NCBI RefSeq assembly: GCF_001262505.1
Contig: NZ_KQ410730.1
Coordinates: 244,461-308,460, forward strand
DNA from: Shinella sp. SUS2
GTDB taxonomy: Bacteria; Pseudomonadota; Alphaproteobacteria; Rhizobiales; Rhizobiaceae
Reading direction: 5' to 3'
DNA: 64,000 nucleotides
Made by a program: the position numbers and the translations under genes
In this document: one piece after another, positions 47,458-55,321 of the stretch
How the letters are laid out: each line of letters opens with the position of its first letter
Numbering within the stretch: position 1 is the stretch's first letter
Notes under the pieces: generated by a model
What the model saw: the letters and a program-made list of their open reading frames with translations, nothing else
Databases searched by the model: none
What the model was told of the DNA's origin: nothing

Positions 47458-49260
47458 ATGCGAATCACCACGATCACCAACTGGGCCTATGGAATCACGG
47501 TCGTTCTGACCGCGCTTTCGGGCGCCTCCTTCATGATGTCCTCCCGCAGCGCCCTCCAGGAGCGCGCCGCGGTCGAGGAGCATCTGACGCTGGATACGCT
47601 CGCCGAGGAACTGGCGCTGGGCGCCGAGCTTCGCAGCGACGAAGCGCGGCTCTACGTGATGCGCGGCGAGGAGCGCCACCTGGAGGCGTTTCGCGCGGAG
47701 GAGGAATCGGAACGCCGCCGCGAGGCGACGGCCGCACGGCTCATCGCCCAGGGGCTGGCGCCCGGCGAGGCGGAGGCGCTGAAGGAAGTGGTTCGCGACG
47801 CCGAGGCGCTGGACAAGATCGAACTGTCCGCGATCGAGGCCTTTCAACGCGGGGACAAGGACGCCGCGCAGGATGCGCTTTTCGGACCGGAGCACGAACG
47901 ATTCCAGAAGGCGCTTCTCCAGACGGTCGCCCATTTCCGCGACCTGACGGCGGCGCGCACCGGCGCCCAGCTTGAAGCCGCGCAGGACCGCAGCAACCTG
48001 TGGAGCCTCGTCGCCAAGGTCATGCTCGCCTTGACCGGCGCCCTGTTCGTCGCCGTGCTCTACTTCGTCCTTCGCCGGCGGGTGGCGATGCCGCTGATGC
48101 GAATGACGGGTATCGTCAGCCGGCTCGCCAAGCAGGACTATACGGTCGAGGTGCCTGTCGACCGGCGCGCCGACGAGATCGGCGAAATGAACGAGGCGAT
48201 CGAGATCTTCCGCGCCAACCTGATCGAGCGGGAGAAGCTGGATGGCGAACGCAGGGCCGACCAGCGCACCAAGGATATGATCCTGCAGATGATGCACCGG
48301 GTTCAGGCGTGCCAGAACCAGGAGGAGCTTGCCGAGGTCGTGGTTCGCTTCGCTCCGCAGATCTTCCCCGAACTTGCCGGCGGCCTCTACATCCTCAACG
48401 ACAGCAAGACGGCGCTCGCCCGCGCCGGCGCCTGGCTCGAGCCGCAGCATTCGCCGGCGGCGTTTCCCGCCTCCGCCTGCTGGGGGCTCCGCCGCGGTCG
48501 CTCCCATGAAAGCGGCACGAGCGGCTCCGACGTTCCCTGCCAGCATCTCGACATGTCGGGCGCGGCCACACTCTGCGTGCCGCTGACGGCCCAGGGCGAC
48601 ATGATCGGCCTCCTCTACATGGAGGGACGGGAGGAAGAAGCGCTCGGGCCGGGCGGCCTGCGGCTCTATCTCGAACTGATCGCGGAAAATGTCGGCCTGG
48701 CGATCGCGAACCTGCAGCTGCGGGAGAAGCTGATCGCGCTTGCCGTACGCGACCCCCTCACCGGCCTGTTCAACCGCCGCTTCCTCGATGAAGCATTGCA
48801 GCTGCACGGCCAGGATCGCAGCAGCGAACCGCTCGCCTGCCTGATGATCGATATCGACCATTTCAAGCGCTTCAACGACCAGTTCGGGCACGATGCGGGA
48901 GACCTCGTCATGCAATATGTCGGGCAGACACTGCGCGAGACGGTGGGCGCCGCCGGCAGCGCCTATCGCTTCGGCGGCGAGGAATTCACCGTGCTCCTGC
49001 CCGGGCTCGGCGAGCAGGAAGGCACCGAAATGGCAGACACGCTGCGGCAGAAGATCGCCAGTTCGACACTCTCCCATTCCGGCCGGGTTCTCGGCACCGT
49101 ATCGGCCTCCATCGGCGTTGCGGCCTCCCCGCTGGACGGCTCCGTCGCGACACTCATCACCCGCGCCGATGCCGCATTGCTCGAAGCGAAAGCCGCCGGC
49201 CGCGACCGGACCATGGCCGCAAGCCAGATCAAGAAGGCAGCCGCGCGAAAGAGCTCCTGA
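47458..49260 (+). CDS. Membrane diguanylate cyclase (HAMP-GAF-GGDEF)
   Basis: The 600-residue protein has a first membrane helix (about 7-27), a helical periplasmic sensor (about 28-183), a second helix (184-206), a HAMP linker (207-260), a GAF domain (about 285-420, with the CWGLRRGRSHES motif) and a GGDEF domain with active GGEEF at 506-510. The inhibitory RxxD site is absent before GGEEF, unlike the soluble enzyme at 26876. It would make c-di-GMP in response to an external cue without the usual product brake. ATG 47458 is chosen at the first helix; longer in-frame openings overlap the divergent gene's leader. Confidence 0.9.
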   Translation: MRITTITNWAYGITVVLTALSGASFMMSSRSALQERAAVEEHLTLDTLAEELALGAELRSDEARLYVMRGEERHLEAFRAEEESERRREATAARLIAQGLAPGEAEALKEVVRDAEALDKIELSAIEAFQRGDKDAAQDALFGPEHERFQKALLQTVAHFRDLTAARTGAQLEAAQDRSNLWSLVAKVMLALTGALFVAVLYFVLRRRVAMPLMRMTGIVSRLAKQDYTVEVPVDRRADEIGEMNEAIEIFRANLIEREKLDGERRADQRTKDMILQMMHRVQACQNQEELAEVVVRFAPQIFPELAGGLYILNDSKTALARAGAWLEPQHSPAAFPASACWGLRRGRSHESGTSGSDVPCQHLDMSGAATLCVPLTAQGDMIGLLYMEGREEEALGPGGLRLYLELIAENVGLAIANLQLREKLIALAVRDPLTGLFNRRFLDEALQLHGQDRSSEPLACLMIDIDHFKRFNDQFGHDAGDLVMQYVGQTLRETVGAAGSAYRFGGEEFTVLLPGLGEQEGTEMADTLRQKIASSTLSHSGRVLGTVSASIGVAASPLDGSVATLITRADAALLEAKAAGRDRTMAASQIKKAAARKSS

Positions 49261-49267
49261 CCCGCTC

Positions 49268-49289
49268 CCCGGCTTCGGCGAACGCCGGG
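49268..49289. terminator. Weak hairpin between converging genes
   Basis: CCCGGC (49268-49273) pairs with GCCGGG (49284-49289) around a 10-base loop, just past the diguanylate cyclase stop and 25 bases before the SDR gene end. There is no T-tract. Confidence 0.35.
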
Positions 49290-49313
49290 AAGCAGGCACT
49301 CGCGTCCCCCTCT

Positions 49314-50144
49314 TCAGGACGGAAAATCCGTCGAAACCGCAATCGCCCGCCATTCGGCGATGAGTGCTTCGTTTTCCGCATGTTTTGCGGCAATCGCAGC
49401 GATCGTATCGCTGCCGAGCGGCAGGCGGACCGGCGGGTTGGGCGCATCGACGAAATCGACGACGACCTCGGCCAGCCTCTGCGGATTGCCGGGCTGGTTG
49501 TGGCTGATGACCTTCGCCCTTTCCCGCACCGCACCGGCGGTCTGCGCATAATCCGTAATCTCGATCGGGCTGATCGAGAGCGAGGTCGCATCGAGGAAAT
49601 CCGTGCGGAAGTAACCGGGCTCGATCGCCGTCGCATGGATACCGAGTGGGGCGAGTTCGGCGGAAAGGGCCTCCGTCAGGCCCTCGACGGCGAATTTCGT
49701 CGAGGAATAGACGCCGAAGCCGGGACCGCTGCGATAGCCGCCGATCGAGGAGAAGTTGAGGATATGCCCGGAACGCTGACGCCGCATATGCGGCAGCACG
49801 GCGCGGGTGACGGCGAGAAGGCCGAAGACATTCGTCCGGTAGAGCGCTTCCACCTCCGCCCCCGTCGCCTCTTCGACGGCACCGAGCAGGCCATAACCGG
49901 CATTGTTGACGAGAATGTCGATACCGCCGAACCGGGCGACCGCCTCACCGACGGCCCTGTGCGCCTGTGCTTCGTCGGTGACGTCGAGCGCGACGGCAAG
50001 CAGGTCCGGGCGTGTGCCGAACCGGTCGAGGATCGCCTGCGGGTTGCGCGCTGTCGCAACGACGCGGTCGCCCTTTTCCAGCGCCTTTTCTGCAATCAGA
50101 GCCCCGAAACCGCGCGAGGCACCCGTGATGAACCATGTCCGCAT
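49314..50144 (-). CDS. Short-chain dehydrogenase/reductase
   Basis: The 276-residue oxidoreductase has the NAD(P)-binding TGASRGFG at 8-15, NNAG near 83-86, the catalytic Ser in NFSSIGGYRS, and YSSTKFAVEG with Y-x3-K. An Arg at ARNPQ after strand 2 suggests NADP preference. The substrate is unknown. ATG 50144 is used. It is divergent from a LysR regulator (119-base gap), a common pairing in which the LysR protein controls the SDR gene. Confidence 0.9.
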   Translation of the reverse strand: MRTWFITGASRGFGALIAEKALEKGDRVVATARNPQAILDRFGTRPDLLAVALDVTDEAQAHRAVGEAVARFGGIDILVNNAGYGLLGAVEEATGAEVEALYRTNVFGLLAVTRAVLPHMRRQRSGHILNFSSIGGYRSGPGFGVYSSTKFAVEGLTEALSAELAPLGIHATAIEPGYFRTDFLDATSLSISPIEITDYAQTAGAVRERAKVISHNQPGNPQRLAEVVVDFVDAPNPPVRLPLGSDTIAAIAAKHAENEALIAEWRAIAVSTDFPS

Positions 50145-50263
50145 AATACTCTCCTTGAGTGTCGGATCTGTGCCCCGTCTTCGGTGGCAGGACGGTTGTA
50201 GCGCGACCCATCTGATGAGATAATCGCGTAAGTTCTCGTCGATCTACTGAGCATGATTCATCA

Positions 50264-51160
50264 ATGAGCCGGATTTCCCCTGCCGATCTGCTGCCGTTCC
50301 TGGCGATCGCCCGCCACAGGAGCTTTCGCCGCGCCGCCGACGAACTCGGCTGCACCGCCTCTGCCCTCAGCCATTCGCTGAAGGGTCTGGAGAGCCGGCT
50401 GGATCTGCGCCTCTTCAACCGCACGACGCGCAGCGTCGCGCTGACGGAGGCCGGCGAGCGGCTCTTGTCGCGCATCGCCCCGGCCTTCCGCGACATCGAC
50501 GACGCGGTGGACGATCTCAACGAATTGCGCGGTGCGCCGATCGGCCGGCTGCGCTTCAACACGGCGCGCGCCTCGGCAAGGATGGTGCTGCTGCCGCTCG
50601 TCGCGCAGTTCCTGAAGACGCATCAGCGCATCAGCGTGGAGATCGCCATCGACAACGACTTCGTCGATGTGGTCTCCGAGGGCTTCGATGCGGGCGTGCG
50701 CTTCGGCGAGGTGATCGCGAAGGACATGATCGCCGTGCCGCTCGGGCCGCGCCAGCGCAGCGCCATCGTGGCGGCGCCGGCGCTCTTCGAGCAGCATCCT
50801 GTGCCCCTGACGCCGGAACAGCTGCGCGGCCTTCCCTGCATCGGCCTGCGCTTCGGCTCTGGACGGCTCTATGCCTGGGAGTTCGAACGGGGCGGCGTGG
50901 AGCTTTCCGTCGAGGTGGAGGGGCCACTCGTCGTCGGCGACCAGGACCTGATGGTGGACGCCGCGCTGATGGGCGCCGGCATCGCCTATGCGTTCGAGGA
51001 CCAGGTGAGCGAGCATATCCGCGCCGGCCGGCTGGTGCGGGTGCTGGAGGACTGGTGTCCCTACTACAAGGGGCTCTATCTTTATTATCCGAGCCGCCGG
51101 CAATTGCCTGCCGCGCTCAGGGCCTTTATCGATTTTGCCCGGCAGGCACACCGCGCCTGA
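50264..51160 (+). CDS. LysR family transcriptional regulator
   Basis: The 298-residue protein has an N-terminal winged HTH (FLAIARHRSFRRAADELG, then LSHSLKGLESRLDLRLFNRT) and a LysR sensor domain from about 92. ATG 50264 is used. It is divergent from the SDR gene, its probable target; the gap contains TGAT-TC-ATCA (50254-50263) directly at the start. A nucleotide cyclase gene begins 23 bases after its stop and may be read from the same transcript. Confidence 0.9.
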   Translation: MSRISPADLLPFLAIARHRSFRRAADELGCTASALSHSLKGLESRLDLRLFNRTTRSVALTEAGERLLSRIAPAFRDIDDAVDDLNELRGAPIGRLRFNTARASARMVLLPLVAQFLKTHQRISVEIAIDNDFVDVVSEGFDAGVRFGEVIAKDMIAVPLGPRQRSAIVAAPALFEQHPVPLTPEQLRGLPCIGLRFGSGRLYAWEFERGGVELSVEVEGPLVVGDQDLMVDAALMGAGIAYAFEDQVSEHIRAGRLVRVLEDWCPYYKGLYLYYPSRRQLPAALRAFIDFARQAHRA

Positions 51161-51182
51161 CCTGATTTGCGGAGTATCGCCA

Positions 51183-52385
51183 TTGGACCCTCAAGAGATC
51201 GGCAATGTCGTGGACTGGCTCGTGCAACAGGGCCTCGACGGTCTGGATGAGACCGAGCTGATCACTGCCTTCTGCCATCGGCTCGGCCGGCTGGGCATCG
51301 AACTCGAGCAGGCAGCGATCTTCATCGACACGCTGCATCCCGTGCTGGAATCGCAAGGTTATTTCTGGGACGTCGCGGACGAGGCGAGTGCGGCGCGCCG
51401 CGACTTCTCGCGCCTGGACGCAGAGCGCAACGAGCCGCAATGGCGCGCAAGCCCGTTCTTCCACATGCTGGAAAACGAGCTCGGCGAGTTGCACATCAAC
51501 CTTACCGAAAAGAGCAACTACACCTTTCCGGTGCTCGAGGACCTGCGTGCAGAGGGCCACACCGATTATTTCCTCCAGCTCCACCGGCTGGGCGAGGCGA
51601 TCGGCGAGGTCGATGGCCTGTTCTCGCGCTGGTCGACGAAACGGCCGGGCGGTTTTTCCGCCGAGGACATCGCCTGCCTGCGGCGCACGGTGCCGGCCTT
51701 CGCGCTGGCCGTGAAATCCACCGCGTTCCGCCGCATGACCAGCGCGCTCGTCGAGGTCTATCTCGGACGTGACGCTGCGCGACGGGTGCTCAAAGGCCGC
51801 ATCGAGCGCGGCAAGGTCGATAGCATCAAGGCCGTGCTGTGGTTCTCCGACATGCGCAACTACACCGCGCTGTCGGAAAGCGTGCACAGTGGCGACCTGA
51901 TCGCCATGCTGGGCGATTATGCCGAGGCGGCCATCTCCGCCGTGCACGCAGCCGGCGGCGACGTGCTCAAGCTGATGGGCGACGGCACGCTCGCCATCTT
52001 CAACCACGCCGACCCGCAGGAGGCCGCCGCCGCCAGCCTCAAGGCCTGGTATGATCTCGCCAGCCGCGTCGAGGCGCTGAACGCCCGGCGGCAGGAGGCG
52101 GGGCTTGCCACCACGACCGTTCATGTCGGGCTGCATATCGGCGAGGTGTTCTACGGCAATATCGGCAGCAACGATCGGCTGGACTTCACGGTGATCGGCC
52201 CGGCGGTCAACGAGGCCTCGCGCATCGTCGCCGCCAGCCGCAAGGTCGGCCGCCAGCTTTTGATCTCCAACGACCTTCTGAGCCTTCTGCCGGTGCTGGA
52301 AGCCAGCGCCTTCGAGGATCTCGGCGCATTTCGCCTGAAGGGCGTGAAACGCAAGAAGCGGCTGCATGCGCCGAGGAGGCCATGA
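51183..52385 (+). CDS. Class III adenylate/guanylate cyclase
   Basis: The 400-residue soluble protein has an uncharacterised N-terminal sensor (about 1-185) and a class III cyclase domain (about 213-385). The metal aspartates are D223 (WFSDMRNYTAL) and D267 (LMGDGTLAIF), and the transition-state pair N343/R347 is in VNEASRI. Lys in VLKLMGD and Asp in LDFTVIG fit ATP preference, so cAMP is the likely product. TTG 51183 is chosen, with GGAG 8 bases upstream; an upstream in-frame start at 51135 overlaps the LysR gene. cAMP made here could reach the cNMP-binding protein at 5938. Confidence 0.88.
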   Translation: MDPQEIGNVVDWLVQQGLDGLDETELITAFCHRLGRLGIELEQAAIFIDTLHPVLESQGYFWDVADEASAARRDFSRLDAERNEPQWRASPFFHMLENELGELHINLTEKSNYTFPVLEDLRAEGHTDYFLQLHRLGEAIGEVDGLFSRWSTKRPGGFSAEDIACLRRTVPAFALAVKSTAFRRMTSALVEVYLGRDAARRVLKGRIERGKVDSIKAVLWFSDMRNYTALSESVHSGDLIAMLGDYAEAAISAVHAAGGDVLKLMGDGTLAIFNHADPQEAAAASLKAWYDLASRVEALNARRQEAGLATTTVHVGLHIGEVFYGNIGSNDRLDFTVIGPAVNEASRIVAASRKVGRQLLISNDLLSLLPVLEASAFEDLGAFRLKGVKRKKRLHAPRRP

Positions 52386-52471
52386 CACGGCCGGCCGGCA
52401 AATTGTGCCGCCGCAATGCCGCCTGTATGCTCCCCGAAACGATCGAACCTCCTCTTGCCGCGGATGACCCG

Positions 52472-53317
52472 ATGACGCTGCCGTCCCCATCTTTCACCCT
52501 GCCGCTCGCGCTGGCGGCACTGGCCGCCACCCTCCTCGCCGTCAGCGCGCCGGCTGCCCGGGCGGCACCGGATGCCTGCATCGTCCAGGGAGCCACGATC
52601 ATCGAGAGCGCCTATCCGACGGCAGCACGGAGCGCCGACGGGGCGTTCGACGTCGATGGCGCGACCATCCGGCTGCCGGAGCAGGACGATAGCGACGCCC
52701 ATGCCGTGGTGTGCCGTACCTGGCCGTCGCAGCCCGCGCTGACCCTCGTCGCGGTGCCGCTGATGACCCGGCAGGCCGACGATGGAAACGAGGGCGACAT
52801 CGAGCTCCTCGTCGTGGACAGCAAGAAGGCGACGGTCCGGCAGCGATTGCGGCTTCCCGGCCTGATGACCGATGACGCGCTCTATGTCTCCAGCGTCGCC
52901 CTCGACACGGCATTCTATCGCCTCGCATCCAGGAAGATCGCCTTCGGCCTGCGGCTTTCCCTCCAGGGCAGCTCGCGTCCCAATCCCTTCGGTGAAACGA
53001 CGCTGTGGCTCTTCCTGGTCGACGACGGCAAGCTCCGGCCCGTACTGGACAACATCGTCGTTTCGAGCAACCGGGGAGAATGGGACACAAATTGCGCCGG
53101 CGAGTTCGAAAACACCGAGCGCACCCTCTCGATGGAGCCGTCGCCGCAATCGGCCATAGCCGACATCGTCGTGAGCGAGAAGACCACGACGACCGTCAAC
53201 GTCGCCGGCAAGGACGGGGCCTGCCTCGACACCGAGACGGCGGCAACGGCCACCCACCGGCTCCGCTACGACGCTTCCGTCTACCGTGTTCCCAAGGCGC
53301 TTTCCCGGATGGAATAG
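52472..53317 (+). CDS. Hypothetical secreted protein
   Basis: I do not recognise the family. From ATG 52472 the 281-residue product begins with a clear Sec signal (hydrophobic core LALAALAATLLAV, cleavage near ARA at about 31). The mature part is beta-rich and contains two Cys close to each end (DACIVQG, VVCRTW, TNCAGEF, GACLDTE), so disulfides are possible. An earlier ATG at 52382 overlaps the cyclase stop and has AGGAGG very close to it, but it would bury the signal sequence behind 30 residues. It is probably a periplasmic protein; no function assigned. Confidence 0.7.
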   Translation: MTLPSPSFTLPLALAALAATLLAVSAPAARAAPDACIVQGATIIESAYPTAARSADGAFDVDGATIRLPEQDDSDAHAVVCRTWPSQPALTLVAVPLMTRQADDGNEGDIELLVVDSKKATVRQRLRLPGLMTDDALYVSSVALDTAFYRLASRKIAFGLRLSLQGSSRPNPFGETTLWLFLVDDGKLRPVLDNIVVSSNRGEWDTNCAGEFENTERTLSMEPSPQSAIADIVVSEKTTTTVNVAGKDGACLDTETAATATHRLRYDASVYRVPKALSRME

Positions 53318-53377
53318 GACGGCCCCAACCTTTGCCTTTTGCCGAATCACCCCGGCGCCGCTAGAGCATGCGCGGAT

Positions 53378-53992
53378 ATGCACAAACGGCCGGAGCCATT
53401 CTTGAAGACCATCGCAATCGATTTCGAGACCGCCAATGAGCAGCGCGCCAGCGCCTGCTCGGTCGGCCTCGCCTGGATCGAGGACGGCCGGGTGGTGCGC
53501 GTCGAGGAGCGGCTGATCCGGCCGAAGACGATGCGCTTCTCCTCCTTCAACATCGCCATCCACGGCATCCGGCCGGACCATGTCGAGGATGCCGGCGAAT
53601 TCCCGGAGGTCATGGACGAATTCGCCGACGACTTCCGGAACGCCACGATGATCGCCCACAACGCGGCCTTCGATTTCAGCGTCTGGCGGGCCTGCCTCGA
53701 CCAGTACCGGCAAAGCTACCCCGAGCTTCACTATCTCTGCTCGGTGAAGATGGCGCAGAAAGTGTGGCCCGATCTCGGATCCCACAAGCTCAATGTGCTC
53801 GCCGCCCATCTCGGCCTGACCTTCGCGCACCACAATGCAGCCGAGGACGCCGCGGTCTGCGCGCAAGCCGCGCTCTCGATCGCGCGCTCCCTCAAGGTGG
53901 AACGCGTGCAGGATGTGCCGGCCCGGATCGGCATGAAGGCGGGGCGCCTGTTCGCCGGCGGCTACGAGGCCTGCACCTGCCGCAAGGCCTGA
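53378..53992 (+). CDS. DnaQ-like 3'-5' exonuclease
   Basis: The 204-residue protein has the DEDDh exonuclease motifs: ExoI IAIDFETAN with D15 and E17, ExoII with the HNAAFDFSV Asp, and ExoIII HHNAAEDA with His and Asp. It has single-domain length, similar to the proofreading epsilon core and to small RNase T/Orn-like enzymes, and acts on 3' ends of nucleic acids. ATG 53378 is given; TTG 53402, with GGAG 6 bases upstream, would start at MKTIAIDFET and is an equally good choice (196 residues). A hairpin at its stop codon probably ends the transcript. Confidence 0.85.
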   Translation: MHKRPEPFLKTIAIDFETANEQRASACSVGLAWIEDGRVVRVEERLIRPKTMRFSSFNIAIHGIRPDHVEDAGEFPEVMDEFADDFRNATMIAHNAAFDFSVWRACLDQYRQSYPELHYLCSVKMAQKVWPDLGSHKLNVLAAHLGLTFAHHNAAEDAAVCAQAALSIARSLKVERVQDVPARIGMKAGRLFAGGYEACTCRKA

Positions 53993-54014
53993 CGGGCGGC
54001 CCCGTGCCAGGCTT
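53984..54014 (+). terminator. Hairpin at the exonuclease stop codon
   Basis: ACGGG-CGGC-CCCGT (53992-54005) is extended by a further paired segment (about 53985-53991 with 54008-54014) across a 2-base bulge. It spans the stop codon; no strong T-tract follows. Confidence 0.45.
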
Positions 54015-54208
54015 GCCGACGATGCCGTTTTCCGCCTTGCAAAAGCCCGTATCTGGTTGAAAGAAAGGGCCGCGCCGCTGCAAAACGGGGCGCCCCGTAC
54101 TATCGCCAAAATTTTTTCTATCGTCGCTTTTCATTCTTGGATTGTACGCAGTCGGAACTCTACGTACCGGTCCAACACCGTCATCGTCGGCTGTTATTCG
54201 GAGCAAAA

Positions 54209-55318
54209 ATGTTCGCACGCAACAAGGCATGGTCCAGCGCGGCCGGGGCCGCATGGCTTTTGATCGCCGTCGCCATCAGCGGGCCGCACGCCGCCCGGGC
54301 AGAGACGTCGGACGCATCCACCCCGCCGCTGGAACTGGCCGGCGTCGACGTCACGCGCGTCGAGCCGCGCGACATTGCCAGCGACGTGCGGATCTCGGGC
54401 TCGCTCACTCCGATCCGCCGGTCGACACTCGCCGCCCGCGTCGCCTCGACGATCGTCGAACTGCCCGTCAAGGTCGGCGATGTCGTCAGGAAGGGAGATC
54501 TTCTCGTCCGCTTCGACACGCGGGCGCTCGAATCCACCCTGACCGTGCGCCGGGCTTCGGCGGAGGCCCTGGCCGCACAGCTGCAGCTTGCCGAATCCGT
54601 CCTGCGCCGCACCACCAACCTCGGGCAGAGCGGCGCCTCCACGGAGGCGGCTACCCTGGAGGCCGAGGCGAATGTCGCCAATCTCGCGGCCCAGCTTCGC
54701 TCGAAACAGGCCGAGATCGCGGATGCCGAGCGCGACCTCGCCGACGCGGAGGTCCGCGCCGTGTTCGACGGCGTCGTCGCCTCGCGGCCCGTCGAGCAGG
54801 ACCAGACGGTGGCGCTCAACACGGAACTCCTCACCATCGTCGATCTCTCCAGGATGGAGGTGGATGCGGGCGTGCCGACCAGCCGTATTCCCATGGTGCG
54901 GATCGGCCAGCCGGTCGAGCTCAATGTCGAGGGTTTTCCAGACAGGACCTTCTCTGGAGCGGTCACGCGCATATCGCCCACCGCCGTCGCCGGCTCGCGG
55001 GCCGTGCGGGTCTTCCTGGCGATCGACAACAACGACCGGACGTTGAAGGGCGGCATGTTCACGACGGGCATCCTCAAGGTCGACGAACGCAAGGGCGTCA
55101 TCGCCCTGCCGAATGCGGCGATCCGCCAGGACCAGACGGGCAGCTTCGTGCTCAAGGTGACGGAAGGCGTGCTGCGCCGCCAGCCGGTCGTGCTGGGCAC
55201 CGCGTGGACGGACCGGGGCCTCGTCGAAGTCTCGGGGCCTGCGGCCGGCGACGTCGTCGTCTCCGCACCGCTTCCGGCACTGGAAGCGGACATGCCGGTC
55301 GTCGTCGAGGGGCTGTAA
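54209..55318 (+). CDS. RND efflux periplasmic adaptor (membrane fusion protein)
   Basis: The 369-residue protein has an N-terminal signal/anchor (about 1-31), a lipoyl-like domain (ARVASTIVELPVKVGDVVRKGD and its C-terminal half VRAVFDGVVASRP), an alpha-helical hairpin between them (about 103-168) and beta-barrel and membrane-proximal domains. This is the HlyD/AcrA layout. It links the inner-membrane pump to an outer-membrane channel, which is not encoded here. ATG 54209 follows GGAG. The RND pump gene begins 3 bases after its stop. Confidence 0.9.
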   Translation: MFARNKAWSSAAGAAWLLIAVAISGPHAARAETSDASTPPLELAGVDVTRVEPRDIASDVRISGSLTPIRRSTLAARVASTIVELPVKVGDVVRKGDLLVRFDTRALESTLTVRRASAEALAAQLQLAESVLRRTTNLGQSGASTEAATLEAEANVANLAAQLRSKQAEIADAERDLADAEVRAVFDGVVASRPVEQDQTVALNTELLTIVDLSRMEVDAGVPTSRIPMVRIGQPVELNVEGFPDRTFSGAVTRISPTAVAGSRAVRVFLAIDNNDRTLKGGMFTTGILKVDERKGVIALPNAAIRQDQTGSFVLKVTEGVLRRQPVVLGTAWTDRGLVEVSGPAAGDVVVSAPLPALEADMPVVVEGL

Positions 55319-55321
55319 GCG

